Made by a program: the position numbers and the translations under genes. Of a stretch of 64,000 bases of DNA, positions 54,194-62,351 are shown in pieces. The stretch comes from Rhizobium rhododendri (GTDB lineage: Bacteria > Pseudomonadota > Alphaproteobacteria > Rhizobiales > Rhizobiaceae). Location: positions 124,001 to 188,000 of the forward strand of contig NZ_CP117267.1 in NCBI RefSeq assembly GCF_007000325.2, written 5' to 3'. Positions within the stretch are counted from its first letter, which is position 1, and the number at the start of each line of letters is the position of its first letter. The notes under the pieces are model-generated. The model was not told the DNA's origin. It made no database searches and worked only from the letters and a program-made list of their open reading frames with translations.

Positions 54194-55591
54194 ATGTCCA
54201 CAGGACATTCTGACGACAACCTATTTCTGACTGCGCCTGTGCACAAAATATTTGCCGCTACCGCCTTGCCCATGGCTGCCATCATGCTGATGAATGGGCT
54301 TCTTGGTATCGTCGACGCCGCATTCCTCGGTCGGTTCGTCGGCACGAAAGCCATGGCAGCGGTCGGCATCGCCTTCCCCGTGCTCATGCTAACCATTGCC
54401 CTCTCCACGCTCGTCAGCGCCGGGATGTCCAGTTTCCTGGCTCGCCAGCTTGGCGCCGCTGCCCGCCAGGCCGCTGCCGCGACCTTTGCGGCCGCCCATG
54501 GGCTTGCCCTGCTCATCGCCGCAATGCTGATCCTGATATTTCTGGCGGGAGGATGGAGCTTTGCCTTGCGAAGTGCCGGCTCCGACAGATCGGTTGCGGA
54601 AATGGTCTGGGTCTTTCTGGCGATTAGCATATTCGGAACTCCGGTGCAGTTCCTGTTGGGGATTCACGCCGATGCCTGGAGGAACGAGGGAAAAGCGGGG
54701 TTGATGGCGCTCATGTCGCTTGCCGTGACGCTCATCAATATTGTGCTGAACTACTTCATGATCGTGCTGCTAGAACTCGGGATCGCTGGATCGGCGCTCG
54801 GCACGATACTCGCGCAGGCAATAGGGTTGGGACTGTTGGTCGGCTTGCGCCCGTTTGTCGACGGGATGATGCCCCTTGGGAGCCTCTGGCGGAACCGCTG
54901 GACAGGGGAATGGCGACGGCTGCTGGCGCTAGGAGCGCCGGTCAGTCTGGGTTTCATAGGCATAGCACTTTCGGGAACGGCCGTGCTTCTTGCCCTGCGT
55001 CTCGGCATCAGCGTAGATTACGAGAAATCCATCGCCGCCTATGGCATCGTGACCCGCGTTTTCGGTTTCGCGTTTTTGCCGATCATGGCGATCGCGGTGG
55101 CTATGCAGAGCGTCGTCGGCAACAATGTTGGTGCCGGCTTCTCCGCCCGCGCCGACAAGGCCCTTTGGATCGCGGCGACAACCGTATTGGTCTATTGTTT
55201 TGCAGTGGAAGTTTTTCTGCTCTGCGCCGGGGGTAGGGTCGGCGCATTGTTTGTCTCAAATCCCGATGTGATTGCCGAAACCGGAAGGCTTTTTCGGCCT
55301 ATGGCGGCGTTCTATCTGGTTTCAGGACCGATTTTTGTCTTCGGAATGTATTTCCAGGCCGTGGGCCAACCGGCGCTGGCGGGCTTGCTGACGGTAGCCA
55401 AGCCGTTCGTGCTGCTGCCGTTGCTCATCGCGGTTATTGCAGCGATAGGGGGCGCCGATCTTATCTGGTTCGCCTATCCGCTGGCAGATAGTCTCACCGC
55501 GATTGTCGCTCTGCTGGTGCTGTCTGCTGCCTTGAAAACGCGTAGGCTCACGGGCGGGATAGGCCTGAGTGGCATGGGGAGCCCGTCATGA
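54194..55591 (+). CDS. MATE family efflux transporter (second copy)
   Basis: A 465-residue MATE exporter with about 12 hydrophobic helices: ALPMAAIMLMNGLLGIVDAAFLGRFVG at the start, then SYEKSIAAYG-like (here VDYEKSIAAYGIVTRVFGFAFLPIMAIAVAMQSVVGNNVGAG) at the second-half start. It differs clearly from the copy near pyrD. TGGAGGAG precedes the ATG. Its stop overlaps the next gene by four bases. Confidence 0.9.
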   Translation: MSTGHSDDNLFLTAPVHKIFAATALPMAAIMLMNGLLGIVDAAFLGRFVGTKAMAAVGIAFPVLMLTIALSTLVSAGMSSFLARQLGAAARQAAAATFAAAHGLALLIAAMLILIFLAGGWSFALRSAGSDRSVAEMVWVFLAISIFGTPVQFLLGIHADAWRNEGKAGLMALMSLAVTLINIVLNYFMIVLLELGIAGSALGTILAQAIGLGLLVGLRPFVDGMMPLGSLWRNRWTGEWRRLLALGAPVSLGFIGIALSGTAVLLALRLGISVDYEKSIAAYGIVTRVFGFAFLPIMAIAVAMQSVVGNNVGAGFSARADKALWIAATTVLVYCFAVEVFLLCAGGRVGALFVSNPDVIAETGRLFRPMAAFYLVSGPIFVFGMYFQAVGQPALAGLLTVAKPFVLLPLLIAVIAAIGGADLIWFAYPLADSLTAIVALLVLSAALKTRRLTGGIGLSGMGSPS

Positions 55592-56010
55592 CTGTCAGAA
55601 CCATCGCGGAAGCCAAAGCGCAAGCAAATAAACTGAAGACCGCCTTAGCTCTCCAGGGTCTAAGTTTGGGTCATGGCCAGGCACTCGAGGTGATTGCGCA
55701 TCAGTCCGATGCTCGCGATTGGAACACCCTGTCGGCACGCCTGGCAAAGGCAGTGCCTGCGCCTTTTTTCCTGCGTCAAAGGGTGCAGGGGCGGTATCTT
55801 GGACAGGTTTTCAAAGGCGCGATCAACGCTTTGTCCTCCACGGGGAAATATTATTCCGTCTCTATCCGGCTTGATGAACCGGTGGATACGGTGACCTTCG
55901 CTGGCTTCTCCAACATGCGCCGCATGGTCAGAGGCGTTATAGACGGCAATGGAAACTCAATCCGGAAGACGTCGAACGGAACATTCCACTTGGTCTTGGC
56001 GCCGCTATGA
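55588..56010 (+). CDS. Glyoxalase-superfamily-like protein (Glyoxalase_8 type)
   Basis: A 140-residue protein whose start (AKAQANKLKTALALQGLSLGHGQALEVIAHQSDARDWNTLSARL) matches the helical N-terminal segment of the Glyoxalase_8-like proteins. The second half is a small beta domain (YYSVSIRLDEPVDTVTFAGFSNM). Function unknown. The ATG lies inside the stop of the MATE gene, so the two are coupled. Confidence 0.72.
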   Translation: MTVRTIAEAKAQANKLKTALALQGLSLGHGQALEVIAHQSDARDWNTLSARLAKAVPAPFFLRQRVQGRYLGQVFKGAINALSSTGKYYSVSIRLDEPVDTVTFAGFSNMRRMVRGVIDGNGNSIRKTSNGTFHLVLAPL

Positions 56011-56020
56011 GGGACCGCCG

Positions 56021-58090
56021 CTACCGCCACATCCCTCGCATCCGCGCGCCGACATCCACCCGGATCTGCCTTGCCTGCTGCGCGGCGGGTGAGTCTGAGC
56101 GGGCGGTGGGCCAGCCGCAGACTTCGAAGAACTGTAGCAGCGTCGCAGGAATGAAGCGGGTGCGGTTGGCATAGACGTGGCGGTCGCCCTGGGCGTTCTG
56201 GCCGTGGACGAAGAAGCGCTGTGGCAGCACCAGGTCTAGATTGTCCTTGGCGCGGGTCATCGCCACGTAGAGCAGCCGACGCTCCTCCTCGATCTCGGCG
56301 CTGGTGCCGACGCCGAGATCCGAGGGAATGCAGCCGTCGATGACGTTCAGCATGAATACCTTGGTCCATTCCTGGCCCTTGGCGGAATGGATGGTCGAGA
56401 GGATGAGATAATCTTCGTCGAGCAGCGGAACTCCGGCCTGGTCGCTCGTCGCATCCGGCGGGTCGAGTGTCAGTTCGGTCAGAAAACGTTCCCGCGAGGG
56501 ATAGCCCGAGGCGATCTGCTCGAGCTGCAGAAGATCCGCCTGCCGTGTCGCTGCATCCTCGTGCAAGCGCTCCAGATGTGGCGCATACCATTCCCGCACC
56601 AGGCCGATTTCAGCCGGCCAGCCGGCCTTGCCCGATTTCACCGCCTGCAAGGTCTCGACAAAACTGGTCCAGTCATCGCCGCTGCGAGGCGGGGCGGGGA
56701 TTTCGGTCAGCGCGGTAATCGGGCTCGCCTCGTCGTCCATCCGGTCGAGCACTTTTTGTGCTGTCGACGGCCCGACGCCGGGCAGAAGCTGCATCAGTCG
56801 GAAACCGGCCACGCGGTCGCGCGGGTTCTGGGCAAAGCGCAGTGCGGCCAGCATGTCCTTCACGTGGGCGCTGTCGAGGAATTTCAGGCCGCCAAACTTG
56901 ACGAACGGAATGTTGCGCCGCGTCAGTTCGATCTCCAGCGGGCCGGAGTGGTGCGAGGCCCGGAAGAGCACCGCCTGCTGTTTGAGAATTGTCCCGCCCT
57001 CGCGGTTCTCGAGCACCATGTCGGCGATGTAGCGGGCCTGGTCGGCCTCATCGCGAACGGTCACCAGCTTCGGGCGCTGTGCCGATGTCCGCTCGGTGCG
57101 CAGGTTTTTGGTAAAGCGCTCCGAGGCGAGATCGATGACGGCGTTGGCGGCGGCAAGGATCGGCTGCGTCGAGCGATAGTTGCGGTCGAGCGTGACGATA
57201 CGGGCGGCCGGCGAAAATGATGTGGGGAAATCGAGGATGTTGCGCACCGTCGCGGCGCGGAAGGAGTAGATCGACTGGGCGTCGTCGCCGACAACCGTAA
57301 GGCCCTGTCCGCCGGGCTTCAGCGCCATCAGGATCGACGATTGCAGCCGGTTGGTGTCCTGGTATTCGTCGACCATGACATGGTCGAACCGGTTGCCAAT
57401 GTCTTCGGCGATCAGCGGCTCATGCACCATATGCGCCCAGTAGAGCAGCAGGTCGTCGTAATCGAGGACGTTCTGCACCTGCTTCGCCTCGACATAGCTG
57501 GCAAAGAGTTCCCGCAACTGATTCTCCCAGGTGGCGCACCACGGGAAGACATCGCGCAGAACCTGGTCCAGCGGCGTCTCGGAATTGACCGCGCGCGAAT
57601 AGATGGCAAGGCAGGTGCCTTTGGTCGGAAAGCGGTTCTCGGTCTTCGAAAAACCGAGGTCGTGCCTGATAAGGTTCATCAGGTCGGCGCTATCTTCGCG
57701 ATCGTGGATCGTAAACGCCGGGTCGAGGCCGATCTGTTCGGCATAGTCGCGCAACAGGCGCGCGCCGATGCCGTGGAATGTCCCGCTCCAGGCCAGTGCG
57801 TCCGTCATGATCCCGGCTTTCGGGCCGAGCACCTGGGCGCAGATCTTCTCGACGCGGCGGCCCATCTCGGCAGCAGCCCGGCGGGAGAAGGTCATCAGCA
57901 GGATGCGGCGCGGATCGGCGCCCTTGACGATGAGATGCGCCACGCGGTGGGCGAGCGTGTTGGTCTTTCCGGAGCCGGCACCGGCGATCACCAGCAGGGG
58001 TCCGGAGACATGGCTTCCGTCGATGTCGGTGCCGTGCTCGACGGCCAGCCGCTGCTCGGGATTGAGTTTTTCCAGATAGGCGGCGTTCAT
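56021..58090 (-). CDS. UvrD/Rep-type ATP-dependent DNA helicase
   Basis: A superfamily 1A helicase of 689 residues. Motifs: Q-motif LNPEQRLAVEH, I IAGAGSGKTNTLAHRV, Ia MTFSRRAAAEM, II VDEYQDTNRLQ, III VVGDDAQSIYSFRAAT, IV LDRNYRST, V LSTIHSAKGQEW and VI EERRLLYVAMTRAKDNL. The single-copy C-terminus is shorter than UvrD (720) and lacks the RpoB-binding tail. It is one of several such helicases in rhizobia. GAGGAGAG precedes the ATG. It converges on the glyoxalase-like gene with ten bases between. Confidence 0.93.
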   Translation of the reverse strand: MNAAYLEKLNPEQRLAVEHGTDIDGSHVSGPLLVIAGAGSGKTNTLAHRVAHLIVKGADPRRILLMTFSRRAAAEMGRRVEKICAQVLGPKAGIMTDALAWSGTFHGIGARLLRDYAEQIGLDPAFTIHDREDSADLMNLIRHDLGFSKTENRFPTKGTCLAIYSRAVNSETPLDQVLRDVFPWCATWENQLRELFASYVEAKQVQNVLDYDDLLLYWAHMVHEPLIAEDIGNRFDHVMVDEYQDTNRLQSSILMALKPGGQGLTVVGDDAQSIYSFRAATVRNILDFPTSFSPAARIVTLDRNYRSTQPILAAANAVIDLASERFTKNLRTERTSAQRPKLVTVRDEADQARYIADMVLENREGGTILKQQAVLFRASHHSGPLEIELTRRNIPFVKFGGLKFLDSAHVKDMLAALRFAQNPRDRVAGFRLMQLLPGVGPSTAQKVLDRMDDEASPITALTEIPAPPRSGDDWTSFVETLQAVKSGKAGWPAEIGLVREWYAPHLERLHEDAATRQADLLQLEQIASGYPSRERFLTELTLDPPDATSDQAGVPLLDEDYLILSTIHSAKGQEWTKVFMLNVIDGCIPSDLGVGTSAEIEEERRLLYVAMTRAKDNLDLVLPQRFFVHGQNAQGDRHVYANRTRFIPATLLQFFEVCGWPTARSDSPAAQQARQIRVDVGARMRGMWR

Positions 58091-58339
58091 CGGCTCTCCT
58101 CTATTGCTCCGGAGCGGCCGCTGCCATGCCGTTATTGAGTTTCCGAAGATTTTCGGAGCACCATTAGATTGCCCGAATGTTCGTTAAATGTTCTGAATCG
58201 GCGAAAACTGTCAAGCGAGCTTGGGTCTGTTTGACGCAACGATGCCCAGAGGGACGGCGGTCGGCTATCGTTTACTTAACGAATCGGAAAGGTTAGCAAT
58301 GTCTTTAATGTTATTGCGTACCCCGGGAGATGCGTCGGA

Positions 58340-59212
58340 ATGAATGAGACGATTGCAGTCGGGTTGCACCAGCCTGACGGGCCGGTCGGACTGCAGGATG
58401 GGCGCATCGCATATGTCGAGATGGAAGACGGCCGCCGGTGCGTATCGGTAATCGCACCGCACGGCCAACGCCGGGAAATCTGCCGACCGGGAGGACGTCC
58501 GTCAGGCTTGGCTGTCGATGGCGATGGCTGCTTCTGGGTGGCTGGCGGTCCGGAAAACTCGCTGGTTCGCCTGTCGCCCGAAGGTCGTATGCTGCAGATG
58601 ATCGAAGGCAGCGAGACGGGACCCTTCGTCCTGCCGCGTGATCTCGCCTTCGGTCCGGACGGGCTTCTGTACATGAGCGACGCCGGCGTTCGGATTGCCG
58701 ATCTCGTCATCGGCCAAACAATCCGGCCGGACTTTTTGAATGCGCCCTACAATGGTTGCATCTACCAGATCGATCCCGCCGACGGGCGCGTGCTCCGGTC
58801 GCTGGCTGCGGGTCTGCTGCTGGCGAGCGGCATTGCCTTCGATTCGAACGGCTTGCTCTATTACAGCGAGATGCTGACGGGGAATATCTACCGCCAGGTG
58901 CTTGGCGGCCGGCAGGAAATCTTTGCCCACGCCCTGCGCTCGCCGATGGGGACGCGCCTGAAGGGACCTGCCGGACTGGCCTTCGATCGCGACGATACAC
59001 TGTACTGCGCCGTGTATGGCCAGGGCGACATCTGCCTGATCGACACGTCCGGCAAGCTCTCTGGCCATATCCGCACGAACGGCACGCTGCCGAGCAACGT
59101 CGCCTTCACCGTCGATGGCAAGCAGGTGCTGATCACCGAACAGGAGCACGGCGCCATCGAGCGCATCCCGGCGCCCAAGCCGGGGCTGCCGCTGCACCGT
59201 CCAAAGATCTGA
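58340..59212 (+). CDS. SMP-30/gluconolactonase/LRE family protein
   Basis: A 290-residue six-bladed beta-propeller. Repeats are visible as GRPSGLAVDGDGCFWVAGG, LPRDLAFGPDGLLYMSDAG, LASGIAFDSNGLLYYSEMLTGNIYR and GPAGLAFDRDDTLYCAVYGQGDI. Known relatives hydrolyse lactones or phosphotriesters at a metal site; the substrate here is unknown. No signal peptide. The start ATG has only GGGAG at a somewhat long distance. A bidirectional terminator separates it from secDF. Confidence 0.88.
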   Translation: MNETIAVGLHQPDGPVGLQDGRIAYVEMEDGRRCVSVIAPHGQRREICRPGGRPSGLAVDGDGCFWVAGGPENSLVRLSPEGRMLQMIEGSETGPFVLPRDLAFGPDGLLYMSDAGVRIADLVIGQTIRPDFLNAPYNGCIYQIDPADGRVLRSLAAGLLLASGIAFDSNGLLYYSEMLTGNIYRQVLGGRQEIFAHALRSPMGTRLKGPAGLAFDRDDTLYCAVYGQGDICLIDTSGKLSGHIRTNGTLPSNVAFTVDGKQVLITEQEHGAIERIPAPKPGLPLHRPKI

Positions 59213-59232
59213 TCCGGCTATGGAGTAAAGAA

Positions 59233-59268
59233 AAAGGGCGCCTCCTGCCGGGGCGCCCTTTCTTTTTT
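59233..59268. terminator. Bidirectional terminator between the SMP-30-like and secDF genes
   Basis: GGGCGCC pairs with GGCGCCC around a nine-base loop, extended by A/T pairs, with As on the left and TTTCTTTTTT on the right. It can stop transcripts from both sides. Confidence 0.92.
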
Positions 59269-61828
59269 ATTCCGCTGCCGGAAGCTGCTTCTTCGGCTTG
59301 GCCGCTTCGGCTTCTGCTGCCTTGGCGTCGTTTGCGACGGTAACTGCGCGGTGGCGGGTGCGCCAGTCGCCGAGGAACAGCAGGATCGGCGCCGCGATAA
59401 AGATCGACGATGCACCGGCAACGAGGATGCCGAACACCATCGGAATGGCGAAGCTCGACACGGCGCTGCCGCCCCAGATCGCCATCGGGACCAGCGCCAG
59501 GAATGCGGTAGCGTTGGTGTAAAGGCTTCTGGCGAGGGTTTCGTTGATCGACTTGTCGATGATCTCGCGCAAGGGCATCGACTTGTAGAGACGCATGTTT
59601 TCACGCATGCGGTCGTAGACGACGACCTTGTCGTTGACCGAGTAGCCGACCATCGTCAGCACCGCGGCGATGGCCGTCAGGTTGAAGTCGAGGCCGGTGA
59701 TAGCGAAAAAGCCCACCAGCTTGGTGACGTCAAGCACCAAGGTCACGATGGCGCCGACGGCAAACGGCCATTCGAAGCGGAACCAGATGTAGAACAGCAT
59801 CGCGAAGCTGGCGATAACCACCGACAGGATGCCGGCCCAAGCCAGTTCGCCCGAAACCTTCGGGCCGATGACATCGGTGCCTTCGACCGTTGCTGTCGGG
59901 TCGATCTTGGTGACTTCGGCTTTCAGCTTTGTAACTGCTGCCGTCTGGGCTTCCTCGCCGCCATCCTGGCGCTGGGCCCGGACCAGAATGGTGTTCTTGT
60001 CGCCAAACGACTGCAGGGTGATTTCACCCAGGCCGAGTGTGTTCAGGCCTTCGCGGAACGTCGAAAGATCGGCCGTCCCTTGCGTCTTCACCGACATCTG
60101 GATGCCGCCACGGAAGTCGACGCCGTAGTTGAGGCCCGGATAGATGAACAGTCCGATCGACGCGAGCGACAGGATCGCCGACACTGCGACGCCGAAAAAG
60201 CGGGCCTTCATGAACTGGATGTGCCGGTCATAGGGTGAGAACCGGAACATCGACTGGATGTTGATGACCTTCAGCTTGCGACGGCGGGCGATGGCGATCA
60301 TCACGACGCGCACGAAGGCGACCGAGGTGAACATCGAGATGATCAGGCCGAGACCCATGGTGACGGCGAAGCCGCGCACCGGGCCAGAGCCGAAGTAGAA
60401 CAGGATGGCGGCGGCAATCAGCGCCGTCATGTTCCCGTCGATGATGGTCGAGTAGGCGCGACGGAAACCGTTGTCGATAGCGGCAAAGGCTCCGCGTCCC
60501 TTGCGGGTCTCTTCACGGATACGCTCGTTGATCAGCACGTTGGCGTCGACTGCAAGGCCGATGCCGAGGACGATACCCGCGATGCCCGGCAGCGTCAGCG
60601 TGGCGCCGACAAGCGTCAGGGCCGAGAAGGTCAGGATCGTGTGGATCAGCAGGGCGACGTTGGCAAGGATACCCCAGGTGCCGTAAAGCACGAAGATGAA
60701 CAGGGCGACGAGGGCAAAGCCGACGAGGCCTGAATAGATGCCCATCTTGATGGCATCGGCGCCAAGATCGGCGCCTACCGTGCGCTCCTCGATGACGGTG
60801 AGCTTGGCCGGCAGGGCGCCGGCGCGCAGCAGAGCCGACAGCGTGGTTGCGCTTTCGGCGGTGAAGTTGCCCGAGATCTGGCCGGAGCCACCGGTGATCG
60901 GTTCGCGGATGACCGGCGCGCTCAGCACCTTGTTGTCGAGAATGATGGCAAATGGCTTGCCGACATTGGCACGGGTGATTTCAGCAAAGCGGTTGGCACC
61001 GGCGCTGTCGAAGCGGAACGTCACCAGCGGTTCGTGGGTATTCTGGTCGAACGAGACGCGGGCATCGGCGAGGCGGTCGCCGGAGAGCTCGACGCGATCC
61101 TGGATCGCATAGCTGTTGCCCTTGTCGTCCTTCATGACGGTGACGCCAGGGCCGGGGTTGGTGATGTCGCCGCTGTCAGACAGCATGTGGAACGACATTT
61201 TCGCCGTCGAACCCAGCAATTCGCGCAGGCGCGAAGGATCCTGGGTGCCCGGCAGTTGCACGAGAACGCGGTTGTTGCCGATACGCTGGATGGTCGGCTC
61301 GGACACGCCAACCTGGTCGACGCGCTGGCGAATGATCTCGAGGCTCTGCTGGACGGCGGCATCGACGTTGGCATTGATGCCGACCTGCGAATAGGCAAGC
61401 GTGATGATGCCGTTATTCGAGGCCACGTTGAGGTCGGATTGCCCGGCGCTGATGCCGGTGGTGATGGTGTTTGCCAGCGTCTTCAGCTCGGTCACGGCCG
61501 CGTCGCTCTGCGACGGGTCGGTGAGCGCAATGACGACCTGCGTCGCATTCTGGACGACCGACTTGGTCTGGATGTTCTTCGCCCTCAGCACGCGGCGGGC
61601 ATCCTGGACAAGCGTCTGCAGACGTTCATGCACCAGATCGCCTTCGTCGACTTCGAGAACGAGGTGGGAGCCGCCGCGAAGATCGAGGCCGAGTGCGACC
61701 TGGCTATGGGGCAGCCAGGCGGGAATGCGGTTGAGAGCCGATTGCGGCAGGACGTTCGGCAGGGCGATGAGCATGCCAAGCACGATGATCACCGAGTAGG
61801 TGAACACGAGCCATGGAGAGGTGCGCAT
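59267..61828 (-). CDS. secDF: SecD-SecF fusion protein translocase subunit
   Basis: An 853-residue fusion of SecD and SecF, the two RND-like proton-driven subunits that assist Sec export. SecD comes first (GLDLRGGSHLVLEVD, then IVLGIGLAVDANVLINERIREE), then SecF (IYPGLNYGVDFRGGIQMSV and MVGYSVNDKVVVYDRMREN). Twelve membrane segments and two periplasmic domains are expected. The start is the ATG after AAGGATAGAC; a longer frame upstream is not coding. The fused form is usual in Rhizobiales. Confidence 0.96.
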   Translation of the reverse strand: MRTSPWLVFTYSVIIVLGMLIALPNVLPQSALNRIPAWLPHSQVALGLDLRGGSHLVLEVDEGDLVHERLQTLVQDARRVLRAKNIQTKSVVQNATQVVIALTDPSQSDAAVTELKTLANTITTGISAGQSDLNVASNNGIITLAYSQVGINANVDAAVQQSLEIIRQRVDQVGVSEPTIQRIGNNRVLVQLPGTQDPSRLRELLGSTAKMSFHMLSDSGDITNPGPGVTVMKDDKGNSYAIQDRVELSGDRLADARVSFDQNTHEPLVTFRFDSAGANRFAEITRANVGKPFAIILDNKVLSAPVIREPITGGSGQISGNFTAESATTLSALLRAGALPAKLTVIEERTVGADLGADAIKMGIYSGLVGFALVALFIFVLYGTWGILANVALLIHTILTFSALTLVGATLTLPGIAGIVLGIGLAVDANVLINERIREETRKGRGAFAAIDNGFRRAYSTIIDGNMTALIAAAILFYFGSGPVRGFAVTMGLGLIISMFTSVAFVRVVMIAIARRRKLKVINIQSMFRFSPYDRHIQFMKARFFGVAVSAILSLASIGLFIYPGLNYGVDFRGGIQMSVKTQGTADLSTFREGLNTLGLGEITLQSFGDKNTILVRAQRQDGGEEAQTAAVTKLKAEVTKIDPTATVEGTDVIGPKVSGELAWAGILSVVIASFAMLFYIWFRFEWPFAVGAIVTLVLDVTKLVGFFAITGLDFNLTAIAAVLTMVGYSVNDKVVVYDRMRENMRLYKSMPLREIIDKSINETLARSLYTNATAFLALVPMAIWGGSAVSSFAIPMVFGILVAGASSIFIAAPILLFLGDWRTRHRAVTVANDAKAAEAEAAKPKKQLPAAE

Positions 61829-61919
61829 GATGTCTATCCTTGAATACGCGTTTGCCAGCGGGAAAAGCGCTGGCGCGTGTGTCTGGTGTAAAGGGAGATG
61901 CGCCGAAGCGCGCGTTCGG

Positions 61920-62339
61920 TCAGGCGGAAGCAGCCGGCGGGCCACGGGCCAGGTAGGCGCGGACGTTGCCGGGCCCGGAAAGCGATGAAGCCAGCGGTGG
62001 CAGGCACCCGGCGTCGTCGTCGAAAATGTGGATCGGCGTGGCGAAGGCTAGCAGCGCAGCGTTGCCATCATGCCAGCTGGCCTTGGGCTCGGCACTGCGC
62101 TCGGCAGCGACGACGCCCCGGGCATTGTCGCGCTGGGTGATGTAATGAGGCTGCTGGCTGCCCTTGGCCGCAGAAAAATTGTTGGTCTCTGTACTGGCGA
62201 ACGTTGCAAAGCCGCCACCGAGGGCAAGACCCAGATAGGCAAAGAAAGCAACGATCAACGACGCCATCACGCGGGGCACCGCGCCGCGAGGCTGTCTCAT
62301 CTCTTCGCTGTCGGCAATGCCGTCGTCGGACAGGCTCAA
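61920..62339 (-). CDS. Hypothetical single-TM protein
   Basis: A 139-residue protein with a charged head, one membrane segment (VMASLIVAFFAYLGLALGGGFATF) and a periplasmic tail rich in Ala, Ser and Pro with no domain I recognise. The TTG start lies 12 bases after the antiporter gene's stop; the alternative is an in-frame ATG 14 codons later. It sits between the antiporter gene and secDF on the same strand and is probably co-transcribed with the former. Confidence 0.55.
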   Translation of the reverse strand: MSLSDDGIADSEEMRQPRGAVPRVMASLIVAFFAYLGLALGGGFATFASTETNNFSAAKGSQQPHYITQRDNARGVVAAERSAEPKASWHDGNAALLAFATPIHIFDDDAGCLPPLASSLSGPGNVRAYLARGPPAASA

Positions 62340-62351
62340 GGGCTAAACGAC

